From Celerinatantimonas sp046054195 (GTDB lineage: Bacteria > Pseudomonadota > Gammaproteobacteria > Enterobacterales > Celerinatantimonadaceae), in the NCBI RefSeq assembly GCF_046054195.1, contig NZ_JBEQCS010000022.1:9046-73045 (forward strand): a stretch of 64,000 nucleotides of DNA, written 5' to 3'. The translations under genes were made by a program, and so were the position numbers. Below the pieces are notes generated by a model. The model saw only the letters and a program-made list of their open reading frames with translations. It did not search any database and had not been told where the DNA came from. Positions 1 to 8,934 of this stretch are shown here, in pieces. Each line of letters begins with the position of its first letter. The stretch's first letter is position 1.

Positions 1-1062
1 GCTCCCCTGCCATGTAGGGTCGCAGCCGTGATCGGCGGTAATAATCAACAAATCATCATCTTTAAGCGCTGATAATAGCTCTGGAAGACGTTGATCAAAA
101 TACTCCAACGCTCGAGCGTAACCTGGGACATCACGGCGATGGCCATAAGAGGAGTCAAAGTCGACAAAATTAGTAAATACCAGCGAGTCTTCTCCAGCAA
201 CCGCAACCTCTTGAAGCGTCGTATCAAATAGCTCTTGCAAACCAGTTGCTTTCAACGCTCGGGTAATTCCCTGATGCGCATATATATCGGCTATTTTACC
301 AATGCTTATCACGCTGCCACCAGATGAGACTAACTTATCAAGAACCGTTGCACTTGGCGGAGTAACCGAATAATCATGGCGGTTACCGGTACGGCTAAAA
401 TTATCTGGTTTATCCCCCACAAAGGGCCGAGCAATCACTCGGCCAATGTTATAGTCATCCAGCAGTTCTCGCGCAATATGGCACAAATCATAAAGCCGAT
501 TAAGACCAAAGGTCTGCTCATGACAGGCAATCTGAAAGACACTATCAGCTGACGTATAAAAAATGGGCTTATCTGTTTGCATATGCTCAAGCCCAAGCTG
601 TTCAATAATCGTTGTGCCTGAGGTGTGACAATTGCCCAAATAACCTGGTAAATCAGCACGTTTAACCAGCTCATCTAAGAGTTTTTTAGGAAAACTATTT
701 TCTTTATCAGGGAAGTAGCCCCAATCAAATAAAACTGGAACACCTGCAATTTCCCAGTGACCACTGGGCGTATCTTTACCGCTTGAAATTTCCTTGGCAT
801 ACCCATAAGAACCACTCGGTTTAGCAACATCCGCCAGTCCATCCACGGCTCGGCCGCGGCTATTAAAAGCTAATCGACCTAAACCAAGCTGATTAAGATG
901 GGGAATATTAAGAGGCCCATGACGATTTTCATCAGCTAAGTTTTTAAAACATCTCTGCGCGATATGGCCCAATGTATCACTACCTTGATCGCCAAAGCGC
1001 GCAGCATCATCTGCCGCACCTACACCAAAAGAATCGAGAACTAAAACAACCGCTCTTTTCAT
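1..1062 (-). CDS. deoB: Phosphopentomutase DeoB, 3' end beyond window
   Basis: Interconverts ribose/deoxyribose 1-phosphate and 5-phosphate, the step after DeoA in nucleoside breakdown. The frame is open for all 354 codons from the ATG at 1062 to base 1, so only about 50 C-terminal residues are missing from a family of about 405. The N-terminus reads VLVLDSFGVGAADDA, the alkaline-phosphatase-superfamily metal site with an Asp ligand. SGKDTPSGHWE, with the phosphorylated Thr, follows near residue 100, and TADHGCDPTW lies at the window edge. It starts 12 bp after deoA, so it is the third gene of an add-deoA-deoB operon. No deoD can be seen because the window ends. Confidence 0.97.
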   Translation of the reverse strand, partial: MKRAVVLVLDSFGVGAADDAARFGDQGSDTLGHIAQRCFKNLADENRHGPLNIPHLNQLGLGRLAFNSRGRAVDGLADVAKPSGSYGYAKEISSGKDTPSGHWEIAGVPVLFDWGYFPDKENSFPKKLLDELVKRADLPGYLGNCHTSGTTIIEQLGLEHMQTDKPIFYTSADSVFQIACHEQTFGLNRLYDLCHIARELLDDYNIGRVIARPFVGDKPDNFSRTGNRHDYSVTPPSATVLDKLVSSGGSVISIGKIADIYAHQGITRALKATGLQELFDTTLQEVAVAGEDSLVFTNFVDFDSSYGHRRDVPGYARALEYFDQRLPELLSALKDDDLLIITADHGCDPTWQGS

Positions 1063-1074
1063 GCGTTCTCCAAA

Positions 1075-2397
1075 TCAACTCACTATTTGTTGGTAGACAA
1101 CCGGTGGAACTGCTATCGGGTCAGCATCGATACTAATCGCCCGACGTAGCCGCCGAGCTGCTTTTTGCCAGCCACTTTGATCGCTGGCATGAATCATCAC
1201 CAACGGTTCGTCCACATGAATATACTCACCAATTTGTCGCCAGCGGCTGAGTCCAACCCGATGATCAATGGTCTGATCACTATGAATACGGCCGCCACCT
1301 AAAGCAACAACACTCATCCCAATTTCTCGACAATCGAGATGATTTAAATAGCCTGCGTGCTCAGCCAACAACGGGGCGATAACAGGTGCTTTGGGAAAAT
1401 GGCTTTTACCCTGCTCAAGCAGATCCCGTGGCCCACCTAGAGCGGCGACCATTCGATTAAACCGTTCCGCCGCCTCGCCGCTTTCAAGCACTTGCAAAAT
1501 TTTAACCCTTGCTTGCTCGGCATTATCACAGAGTTTACTGTCAACTAATAACATTTGCGCCAACGCCATCACCACTTGATGTAATCGGCTATGTTGAGTA
1601 TGACCCGTTAAGTAATCCATCGCTTCCATTACTTCTAATGAATTACCACAACACGGAGCAAGTGGTTGATTCATATCGGTTAATATCGCGCTTGTAGTAC
1701 AACCGGCCTCACTTGCAACCGAGACCATTCGATGAGCTAACTGCTCACAAAGATCTCGATTGGGCATTAAAGCGCCACTGCCAACTTTAATGTCCATCAC
1801 GAGTGAACTGAGCCCTTCGGATAATTTCTTGCTTAAAATGGAGGAACAGACAAGCGCCAGCGAATCGACCGTCGCGCTAATATCACGAATGGCATACAAC
1901 CGTTTATCAGCTGGGGCGATATCACTGCTTGGCGCGACAATGGCCAAGCCTATCTCTTTGACTAAGTGCTGAAACTGACTTTGACTGGGGGTTACATTGT
2001 AACCTGCGATGGATTCGAGTTTATCAATGGTGCCGCCAGTATGTCCCAGTCCGCGCCCAGAGACCATCGGAACAAAACCACCACATGCGGCAATAATTGG
2101 CGCTAAAACCAGCGAAACCATATCCCCTAAACCACCCGTTGAATGTTTATCAACAACCGGGCCTGGCAAAGAAAACTCTTGCCAACTTAGGTGCTCACCG
2201 CTGTCACGCATGGCAAGCGTTAATGCCGAGCACTCTTGAACCGACATATCATTAAAATAGATGGCCATTGCCAAAGCTGCGACCTGACTATCAACGAGAC
2301 GGCCAGAACTGATCCCTGAAACCAGAAAAGCAATTTCCTCATCTGATAACGCATAACCATCTCGTTTACGACGAATTAACTCTTGAGGCAGATACAT
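1075..2397 (-). CDS. deoA: Thymidine phosphorylase DeoA
   Basis: Phosphorolyses thymidine and deoxyuridine to the base and deoxyribose 1-phosphate in the cytoplasm. The 440-residue length equals the E. coli enzyme. The pyrimidine-nucleoside phosphorylase signature is present: KHSTGGLGDMVS near residue 84 binds phosphate, followed by SGRGLGHTGGTIDK. The N-terminus (LPQELIRRKRDG) is the usual helical domain. It lies 15 bp after add and 12 bp before deoB on the same strand, so it is co-transcribed. In E. coli the gene upstream of deoA is deoC; here it is add. Confidence 0.97.
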   Translation of the reverse strand: MYLPQELIRRKRDGYALSDEEIAFLVSGISSGRLVDSQVAALAMAIYFNDMSVQECSALTLAMRDSGEHLSWQEFSLPGPVVDKHSTGGLGDMVSLVLAPIIAACGGFVPMVSGRGLGHTGGTIDKLESIAGYNVTPSQSQFQHLVKEIGLAIVAPSSDIAPADKRLYAIRDISATVDSLALVCSSILSKKLSEGLSSLVMDIKVGSGALMPNRDLCEQLAHRMVSVASEAGCTTSAILTDMNQPLAPCCGNSLEVMEAMDYLTGHTQHSRLHQVVMALAQMLLVDSKLCDNAEQARVKILQVLESGEAAERFNRMVAALGGPRDLLEQGKSHFPKAPVIAPLLAEHAGYLNHLDCREIGMSVVALGGGRIHSDQTIDHRVGLSRWRQIGEYIHVDEPLVMIHASDQSGWQKAARRLRRAISIDADPIAVPPVVYQQIVS

Positions 2398-2412
2398 GTT
2401 CTATCCCTTGTT

Positions 2413-3417
2413 TTAAATACGTCCCACTGCTTTTTGGTAAAGTTCTAATCGTTGCTTTTGACTCAAAAATGCCATCGCAACACCATCACGTTGCAACTGC
2501 TGACATTGGCTAAAAGATAAGCCTAATTGCTGGTGTGCCACGTTATATTCGTGGGCGATATCGATATTGCTGACACCAGGATCATCCGTATTCAGGCTAA
2601 CGGGAATTCCCGCCTGCATAAATTGTTTTAATGGATGATGCGCATAATCGCGAACGGTTGAGGTATGTAGGTTACTGGTCGGGCAAGACTCAATACCAAT
2701 TTGATGCTGTTGTAGATAATCCATCAATCGTGGGTCTTCAACCGCTCTAACGCCATGCCCAATACGCGTTGCACCCAATTGTGTCACTGCTTGCCAAACA
2801 CTTTGAGCGCCCAGCGCCTCACCCGCATGAACGGTTATATTTAACCCTGCATCACGCACTTTGTTAAAGTGTTTGACAAAAAACTCGCCCGGAAACCCTT
2901 TTTCATCCCCGGCTAAATCAACCCCAACAAAATGCTTTGCTCGAGCTAAAATAGCATCCAGTTCATCCAAACATGCCTGCTGGCCAAAGGTTCGCGACAT
3001 GATACCAATCAAAGCGATTTTAACCGGATAATCCTGACATCCAGCATAAACCCCATCAATCACGGCATCAACTACCCCGACCATTGGCAGCTCATGGTTC
3101 ATCGCCATGTAATATGGACTAAAGCGTAATTCAGCATAATCTAACCCAGTGAGCGCTGCATCTGCGACGTTTTCGTAGGCAACCCGCCGCACAGCCTCTA
3201 AATCCGCCAGGACGTTGACCATCCAATCCAATTTTTTCAAAAAACCAAGCAGGTCATTTTCTTTGCCCTGGATCTGTACGAATTGGCGCATATCGTCAAC
3301 ATTATCAGCGGGTAAGCTAATATCATGTTGGCGAGCTAACTCAAAAATAGTCTCAACACGGACATTCCCATCTAGGTGTCGGTGCAAGTCAACCAGTGGT
3401 AATGATGAGTCAAACAA
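2413..3417 (-). CDS. add: Adenosine deaminase
   Basis: Deaminates adenosine and deoxyadenosine to inosine and deoxyinosine. The 334-residue protein carries the metal-dependent hydrolase motifs: LHRHLDGN at residues 11-18 (first two zinc His), HAGE near residue 197, GHGVRA near 220, and NTDDPG near 278 with the catalytic Asp pair. It is the first gene of the add-deoA-deoB operon, giving a purine nucleoside deaminase coupled to pentose salvage. A terminator for the upstream tal gene separates the two, so add needs its own promoter in 3418-3502. No clear DeoR or CytR site was recognised there. Confidence 0.97.
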   Translation of the reverse strand: MFDSSLPLVDLHRHLDGNVRVETIFELARQHDISLPADNVDDMRQFVQIQGKENDLLGFLKKLDWMVNVLADLEAVRRVAYENVADAALTGLDYAELRFSPYYMAMNHELPMVGVVDAVIDGVYAGCQDYPVKIALIGIMSRTFGQQACLDELDAILARAKHFVGVDLAGDEKGFPGEFFVKHFNKVRDAGLNITVHAGEALGAQSVWQAVTQLGATRIGHGVRAVEDPRLMDYLQQHQIGIESCPTSNLHTSTVRDYAHHPLKQFMQAGIPVSLNTDDPGVSNIDIAHEYNVAHQQLGLSFSQCQQLQRDGVAMAFLSQKQRLELYQKAVGRI

Positions 3418-3502
3418 AACATATCCCCTGCAGCTAAGTTGCTGACTATTACAACTATACCATTGAAAATTCGTTCATGCTGACCGATTGTTTTCAGCCA
3501 AC

Positions 3503-3529
3503 AAAAAAGGCCGCCCGCAGGCAGCCTTT
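3503..3529 (-). terminator. Rho-independent terminator of tal
   Basis: On the minus strand AAAGGCTGCC and GGCGGCCTTT pair with one G-U wobble around a short loop, and the right arm runs into a T tract. It lies 17 bp after the tal stop codon and before add. Confidence 0.85.
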
Positions 3530-3546
3530 ACAAGTTTTTTAGAAAA

Positions 3547-4500
3547 TTAATTCAATTTAGCGCGAATCATCTCTTCCATACGCAATTGGTCAGCAGCAAA
3601 GTTACGGATACCTTCAGCTAACTTATCAACTGCCATTGGGTCTTGGTTATGTTCCCAATAAAATTCAGACTCAGACATTTTTTCTGGTGCTGATTCAACT
3701 TCAAAAGAATCAATCAGATGACGTTCCAATTTATCTTCAGAGTTATTGAGCTGTTCAAGCAAATTAGGGCTAATGGTCAAACGATCGCACCCAGCCAGAG
3801 CCAAAATTTCACCGATGTTACGGAAACTTGCACCCATTACGACAGTTTTATAACCATGTTTTTTGTAATAGTTGTAAATCTGGGTAACAGATAAAACACC
3901 AGGATCGGTCTGAGCTGTATATTCTTCACCAGTTTTAGCTTTATACCAGTCAAGAATACGGCCTACGAATGGAGAGATCAAAAATGCACCAGCTTCGGCA
4001 CAAGCACGAGCCTGCGCGAATGAGAACAACAGTGTCAGGTTACAGTTGATACCTTCTTTTTCAAGAATTTCAGCCGCTTTAATACCCTGCCATGTTGAAG
4101 CAAGTTTAATCAGCACGCGTTCGCGGCCAACACCATTTTCTTCATACATGCCAATGATTTTACGAGCTTTAGCAACGCTGGCTTCAGTGTTATAAGACAA
4201 ACGAGCATCGACTTCGGTAGAAACGCGCCCTGGGACAAGTTTCAAAATCTGAGTCCCGATATGAACTGCCAGCCAATCACCTGCTTCGATGACTTGTTCT
4301 TCAGCCTTATTAGTTTTTTTTACCGCCCATTTAGCGGCCTGACTAATAAGTTCATCACCACTGGGTTTTTGCAGAGCTTTAAGCACCAGTGAAGGGTTGG
4401 TGGTAGCATCCTCTGGCTGATACTGCTCAATGGAGTCGATATCACCGGTATCAGCGACAACGGTTGTGTACTGTTTTAACTGACTTAGTAAAGTCGCCAT
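3547..4500 (-). CDS. tal: Transaldolase
   Basis: Transfers a dihydroxyacetone unit between sedoheptulose 7-phosphate and glyceraldehyde 3-phosphate in the non-oxidative pentose phosphate pathway. With the ATG at 4500 the protein is 317 residues, the length of E. coli TalB, and the Schiff-base lysine falls at residue 132 (VLIKLAST). The DATTNPSL motif is at 31-38. An upstream in-frame start at 4551 would add 17 unconserved residues; the 4500 start is preferred because AAGAGG lies 8 bases before it. It is monocistronic, closed by its own terminator. Its product feeds on the pentose phosphates made by the neighbouring deo genes. Confidence 0.97.
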   Translation of the reverse strand: MATLLSQLKQYTTVVADTGDIDSIEQYQPEDATTNPSLVLKALQKPSGDELISQAAKWAVKKTNKAEEQVIEAGDWLAVHIGTQILKLVPGRVSTEVDARLSYNTEASVAKARKIIGMYEENGVGRERVLIKLASTWQGIKAAEILEKEGINCNLTLLFSFAQARACAEAGAFLISPFVGRILDWYKAKTGEEYTAQTDPGVLSVTQIYNYYKKHGYKTVVMGASFRNIGEILALAGCDRLTISPNLLEQLNNSEDKLERHLIDSFEVESAPEKMSESEFYWEHNQDPMAVDKLAEGIRNFAADQLRMEEMIRAKLN

Positions 4501-5255
4501 GAATGATAAACCTCTTACTATCGTTTCTGTATTCGTAAATACGGTTAACATGAATTATCGGTGAGTAAAAAGGAAAAAATTCTTATTGCTCAAGGTCAAT
4601 CATGTTCTGAACGTGTTATTCACCATTAGATAGAATAGAGCGTCAATGATCAACTGTTGATGTTCACAAACTTTCTAAAATCAAAGCAAAATCATGAATA
4701 GGCTTTAGGTTACTCAGCATCTATCCTTTTGGAACAACAATAACGATTTGCAACAACAGACTTTTACAAATCAATTTAATTTAGCTGTTATATTACCACA
4801 GTCATTTACAAATAGAATTTTACAGATCCGATACCAGCAATAGATATAGCCAATCCATTTTGATGAATGGATAAAAACGCTAATAGAGAAATTTAGAAAG
4901 AAAAGGAAGGAAGCCACACTCAGTTCAGTCATCAGCGCTATTGTATAGGAATAGTGTCCCCCCCATTGGTCCACGCATACACTACAACCAACTGATAACT
5001 ATACTAATTGAGCAAGCAGCAAGGAAATTTGCTCAGATTAGCCGAACTGAATGTGGATTAGGCTTAACGCCTAGTGAACTGGCATAACCAGCAACACACG
5101 CAACATATTTTATAGAAATAAGTCCACTGCAAAAGCTAAAAAACCGCTTTTTTCGTAAAAATTCATACCCAATAAAAATTATTTTCCGAATGTGTTGATT
5201 TATTTTTAAACAAACCGCATGATCAACGCAAACCAACAGAAGACAAATAGAAACA
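4501..5255. other. Intergenic stretch, 755 bp, no gene seen
   Basis: AT-rich DNA between tal and the divergent zinc-ribbon gene. It should hold the tal promoter. A 13-bp palindrome, ATCAACTGTTGAT, lies at 4649-4661, about 150 bp upstream of tal, and could be an operator. Short open frames here (for example 4771-4974 minus) have no recognisable product. No terminal repeats of an insertion sequence were recognised beside the gene at 5256. Confidence 0.5.
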
Positions 5256-6587
5256 GTGCAATTAAATTGCTGTAAAAGTTGGGGTTGTAAAAACTTTGGG
5301 AAACCTGTCAGCGTTGATTATGAACCGATTAGTTATCATTTAGGTTATCCGGCGCTGCATTGCAAAAGCTGTGGCAGTTATCCGCCGCTGGTTGATAATG
5401 CGTTAGTTACAGCACTGGTAAAGAAGTTCACCCCAACACAGTTACCTACGTGGGCGAACCGTTGTCCCAATTGCCAGGGACTCAATATCCAGCGCAGTGG
5501 CAAAACTGCAGCAGGGAATCAGCGATTTCGCTGTCGTGATTGCGCAAAAGTCTTTACCCCAGCCAAGCCACCCGCTGATTCCATGCTTAAATTGCTCATG
5601 CAGCAACTAACAGCTGGGAAATCCGCGACAGAGACTATCAAAGCTCTAAATTGGTCATCGAAATACTATTATCAGTTATTACACTGGTGCGCAGTGATTT
5701 TGACAGGCTTTAGTCGGCTACTTGAGATGCGCTATTTACCGACAAATTTACTAGCGCTGCAAAGTGAAAGTCATGTTCTTTGTTTACCATCGGGGCTTCG
5801 CATTTGGCTTATCACTAGTGCCGAGTCGTTAAGTGGCTATCAGCTTTTAACCACTCACAATATCGCAGCCAAAGGCACTGAAGGAGGTACTTATCTAGGC
5901 GAGGTCGATAATCGGCTAGATACGTTTGCTGACTTACCACTAACGGATGCACTTAAGCGTCGTTATCAGCAGTTGATGAATCGTTACCATTTTGAAGATC
6001 TTCAATATGGTGAAACTATCCGTTGGCCAAATGCGCCATTGATACAACCAGCTCCCGTTGCTTACGCTCACTTTCAACTGCTCAGACTCGCTTATGCAAA
6101 CAAAGAACATATTCACCACTATCTAGAACAGGATAGCTGTATTCGCAGCGCAGCCATTATGGGAGTGGTTGATGAAATAGCCCAGCAACAGGCGGAGATT
6201 TTCTATCTATTTGCTCATCCTGACCGACAAACCGCGTTTTTAGCCGATGGCCGCCCTGTCGGTTGGTGGAAAGATCGCTGGTTTAGCACGCCGTTTGGCG
6301 GGTATTGTCCGGTCACCGAACGCGCGCAATATCGTTACCCTTTCCAGATGCGGGATATTCACACCAACCAGCATTACTTCAATTATTTAAGCGCCCATTT
6401 AAACCCAAAAGTTAAACAACTTGCGCCGTTTAATGATCACCTTCAAATCACCCAAAGCTGTTATAACTTTATTCATAAAGACAATGAAGCTGCGCCAGCT
6501 AGTTATCTAAACATGCCAAGTTTTGCCACTAGTGAAGCACTGCTTCAAGCCGCTTACAATGCCTATATTGAAACGAGGAGCTACTGA
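5256..6587 (+). CDS. Transposase-like double zinc-ribbon protein, function unknown
   Basis: A 443-residue protein starting at a GTG. Two cysteine clusters lie at the N-terminus: C5/C6, C11, C36 and C39, then C70, C73, C93 and C96. The second (CPNC...FRCRDC..VFT) looks like the IS1 InsA-type zinc ribbon common in transposases. A helix-turn-helix-like stretch follows at about 117-143. The part near 180-205 (IWLITSAESLSGYQ) and the C-terminus (MRDIHTNQHYFNYLSAHLN) recall DDE-type transposase cores, but I cannot assign a complete catalytic triad. It could be a domesticated or inactive transposase, or a DNA-binding protein of a family I cannot name. It stands alone, flanked by long gaps. Confidence 0.7.
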   Translation: MQLNCCKSWGCKNFGKPVSVDYEPISYHLGYPALHCKSCGSYPPLVDNALVTALVKKFTPTQLPTWANRCPNCQGLNIQRSGKTAAGNQRFRCRDCAKVFTPAKPPADSMLKLLMQQLTAGKSATETIKALNWSSKYYYQLLHWCAVILTGFSRLLEMRYLPTNLLALQSESHVLCLPSGLRIWLITSAESLSGYQLLTTHNIAAKGTEGGTYLGEVDNRLDTFADLPLTDALKRRYQQLMNRYHFEDLQYGETIRWPNAPLIQPAPVAYAHFQLLRLAYANKEHIHHYLEQDSCIRSAAIMGVVDEIAQQQAEIFYLFAHPDRQTAFLADGRPVGWWKDRWFSTPFGGYCPVTERAQYRYPFQMRDIHTNQHYFNYLSAHLNPKVKQLAPFNDHLQITQSCYNFIHKDNEAAPASYLNMPSFATSEALLQAAYNAYIETRSY

Positions 6588-7323
6588 GGATTAGTCCTGC
6601 GCCAATCGGAGGCGGAAAGCATACGGGACTTTGCGGCTCCGTTTTGATTAATTGTTTGCATACAATCAAGTTTGTACATAAGGGAATCAATAATCAGTAA
6701 ATTACAACGTTTGGTATAAAAAAGTTTGTACACTAATTTCGGATATTTACCTCGTTTTTCCTGACCAATTTCTGCCCCAAAAATTGTTAGCCAAGAATTT
6801 GGAACACATTTCTATTTCCACTCATTGACTTATTTTTTCTAATAGCGGCGTATGCATTGAATTAGTATGGTCCGCCGAATCTCAGTGTTTAGTTAGCTTG
6901 GAAAAGATAGATTTTATTGGCATCGTTTTTTTAAATCTAAGACTTTGGTTATTGTGCGACTATGGACTCCGTAAACGTTTTTTCATCGAAAGTCTCAGCA
7001 GCAAAAGCTGTTCTAACCGATACCATAGAGACAAGAGTCTTCCCGCCGACTAATCCAACCGCAACACTTGCAATTGCTCCCGCCACATACTCATGGCCTT
7101 TATTAAAATGTATTCCTTTTCTCATGATGCATTTCTTCTCTAGAGTATGCTTGATGTTTTCTATCACCTAATATCGAATTATCCGTGTCAGCCCTTCTAT
7201 CTATAGATCAGTCATATGTTGCGCGGTGATATCCCTGTTTAGGCTCCACGGCTGGCTTACGAGCGGTCTCACAATCAAACCTCAGGTGATTAAAAGAAAA
7301 TTGGGAACGTCGCCAATAATATT
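6588..7323. other. Long intergenic stretch with little content
   Basis: Downstream of the zinc-ribbon gene. A weak hairpin with 5-bp arms (CGGAG/CTCCG, long loop) followed by TTTT near 6616-6656 may terminate that gene. The only open frame with any support is the small minus-strand one at 6949-7125, listed separately. Nothing else was recognised. Confidence 0.4.
6949..7125 (-). CDS. Possible 58-residue small protein, unknown
   Basis: Weak candidate. From the ATG at 7125, preceded by GAGAAGAA about 7 bases upstream, the frame encodes a basic N-terminus (MRKGIHFNKGHEY), a glycine/alanine/valine-rich hydrophobic middle (about residues 14-42) and an acidic end. This layout could be a small secreted or membrane peptide. 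I recognise no family. The frame on the other strand (6962-7171) is also open, so chance is possible. Confidence 0.25.
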   Translation of the reverse strand: MRKGIHFNKGHEYVAGAIASVAVGLVGGKTLVSMVSVRTAFAAETFDEKTFTESIVAQ

Positions 7324-7349
7324 AATGGGAAGCCTAGTTGCTCCCCATT
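7324..7349 (-). terminator. Hairpin after the hydrolase gene, likely terminator
   Basis: AATGGGAAGC (7324-7333) and GCTCCCCATT (7340-7349) form a 10-bp stem with one G-U pair and a 6-base loop. On the minus strand it is followed by AATATTATT. It lies 37 bp after the stop codon of the hydrolase at 7387. Confidence 0.5.
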
Positions 7350-7386
7350 AGTTATCTAGACACTAGCTAACTCAATGGTTTTAAAA

Positions 7387-8268
7387 TTACTTAACGCTTT
7401 GTGCTAAGAACTCTAAAATGATTGGCGTAATCTCATCGGCGTGCGTTTCCAGTGCGAAATGTCCTGTATCAAAGAATCGAATATCCGCATTAGGGAGATC
7501 TCGTTTCCAAGCTTCAGCGCCAGCAGGCAGGAAATAAGGATCGTTAGCTCCCCAGACTGCAAGCAATGCAGGTTGATACTCACGGAAATAAGCCTGAAAA
7601 CGCGGATAGTTTTCAACATTGGATGCATAATCAAGCACTAAATCTAGCTGAATGTCTGCATTACCAGGTTTCTGTACGTGCATGCCTTCCAAGGTATAAC
7701 CATCCGGTGATACTAAACTCTTATCGCTTACTCCAGTGAGATATTGCGACTTAATTTCCTCTGGTGTTGGGAAATCTTTAAGCGCAGCGCGATTTTCAGG
7801 CGTTGGGTTTTGCCAATAGTCTTTAATCGCGTTCCACCCTTCCGCTAAGCCTTCTTCATACGCGTTACCATTTTGGGAAATCAGCGCTGTCACAGCGTCT
7901 GGATTGGCCGCTGCCATACGCCAACCAACCGGCGCACCATAATCATGAGCCATCAGGGCATACCGTTTAATTTCCAATTGTTGCACAAACTTTTCCATCG
8001 TCTTAGCAATGTTTTCGAATGTGTACGTGTACTGCATTCGACCTGGCGCTTGCGTAAAACCAAATGATGGAAGATCCGGAGCGATGACATGATAGTTTTC
8101 AGCCAATGCCGGAATGATATCGCGATACATATACGATGAAGCCGCAAATCCGTGTAATAACACGATACTTGGATCAGTAGGCTCGCCCGCTTCACGATAA
8201 AAAATATTCACCTTGTCGACTTGTTCATAACGATAGTGTACGTGTTGTGTATTTGATTCAGTGTTCAT
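7387..8268 (-). CDS. Alpha/beta hydrolase, haloalkane dehalogenase/epoxide hydrolase-like
   Basis: A 293-residue alpha/beta hydrolase. The oxyanion region LLHGFAASSY is at 38-47. The nucleophile elbow reads AHDYGAPVG with Asp109, so the nucleophile is Asp rather than Ser, as in haloalkane dehalogenases, haloacetate dehalogenases and epoxide hydrolases. GANDPYF near the C-terminus carries the likely acid and GHFALETH the catalytic His. The ATG at 8268 is chosen over the GTG at 8274 because AAGAGAG lies 6 bases upstream of it. It is divergent from the CGNR-type regulator at 8365, with a perfect inverted repeat between them. The natural substrate cannot be told from sequence. Confidence 0.88.
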   Translation of the reverse strand: MNTESNTQHVHYRYEQVDKVNIFYREAGEPTDPSIVLLHGFAASSYMYRDIIPALAENYHVIAPDLPSFGFTQAPGRMQYTYTFENIAKTMEKFVQQLEIKRYALMAHDYGAPVGWRMAAANPDAVTALISQNGNAYEEGLAEGWNAIKDYWQNPTPENRAALKDFPTPEEIKSQYLTGVSDKSLVSPDGYTLEGMHVQKPGNADIQLDLVLDYASNVENYPRFQAYFREYQPALLAVWGANDPYFLPAGAEAWKRDLPNADIRFFDTGHFALETHADEITPIILEFLAQSVK

Positions 8269-8305
8269 AATCACTCTCTTGGTAACTGTTAAAATATTAA
8301 ATTGA

Positions 8306-8330
8306 AGGTTACAGTCTTTTTTTGTAACCT
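8306..8330. promoter_or_regulatory. Perfect inverted repeat, candidate operator
   Basis: AGGTTACA (8306-8313) and TGTAACCT (8323-8330) are exact reverse complements with 9 bases between them. They lie in the 96-bp gap between the divergent hydrolase and CGNR-regulator genes. Further half-sites, GTAAC at 8282 and GTTACAG at 8350, flank them. This is the obvious place for the regulator to control both genes. Confidence 0.6.
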
Positions 8331-8364
8331 GTCAATATATCTTTAAATAGTTACAGTGGATTTT

Positions 8365-8934
8365 ATGACTATGAATCAGCCTCTTTTTTTAGCTAACAAT
8401 TTGGCGCTAGACTTCGTTAACAGCGAATACGGCATGTCCGATGAACACCAAGACCACCTAATTGATGATAAAAGTACAGTAAAATGGCTACAGTTAGCTG
8501 GATGCTTGTCTGAAGAAAATGTAGAGATACCTTTAGGGCTTGTTGAAAAAGCGAAAGACCTAAGAAAAGTTGCTCGGGAAGTCATAAAGGCCGCAATTGA
8601 CGGTGAAGCTGGCAATGCGGACCTCATTAATCATTTGCTAGATAAGGGCAGCCCGAAAACCTATTTACAGTGGGACAACACATTAAACAGCTTTCATCTG
8701 GTTAAACGTAGGCGAGATAATAGTGTCGAGAGTTTACTTGAACCGATTGCCGCTTCTATCGCAAATTTGATTTGTCATCCTGAGCTTAAATATGTTCGTC
8801 AGTGTGAAGCCCATGATTGTACTTTAATGTTTTTGGATACAACTAAATCTCATCGCCGACGTTGGTGTAGTATGGCTCTTTGCGGTAACAGAATGAAAGT
8901 TGCAGCATTTCGTTCACGAAGAAATAAAACTTGA
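8365..8934 (+). CDS. CGNR zinc-finger/ABATE-domain regulator
   Basis: A protein of about 189 residues with the two-part layout of the family: an N-terminal ABATE region (FLANNLALDFVNSE) and a C-terminal CGNR zinc finger. The finger reads C-x4-C...RRRWCSMALCGNR, with four cysteines and the name-giving CGNR near the end, followed by a basic tail. Family members are taken to be DNA-binding transcription regulators. The start could be the GTG at 8356 or ATGs at 8365 or 8371; 8365 has GTGGA at good distance. Being divergent from the hydrolase at 7387-8268, it probably regulates that gene and itself. Confidence 0.85.
   Translation: MTMNQPLFLANNLALDFVNSEYGMSDEHQDHLIDDKSTVKWLQLAGCLSEENVEIPLGLVEKAKDLRKVAREVIKAAIDGEAGNADLINHLLDKGSPKTYLQWDNTLNSFHLVKRRRDNSVESLLEPIAASIANLICHPELKYVRQCEAHDCTLMFLDTTKSHRRRWCSMALCGNRMKVAAFRSRRNKT

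Noticed and set aside
45..674. Small minus-strand frames inside deoB
   Set aside because: They lie in other frames of a convincing deoB reading frame that is open from 1062 to base 1.
4501..4551. 17-residue N-terminal extension of transaldolase
   Set aside because: The ATG at 4500 has the ribosome site, gives the exact family length and places the active-site Lys at 132.
4771..5236. Two minus-strand frames of 67 residues upstream of the zinc-ribbon gene
   Set aside because: No ribosome site, no recognisable domain, and composition like that of AT-rich spacer.
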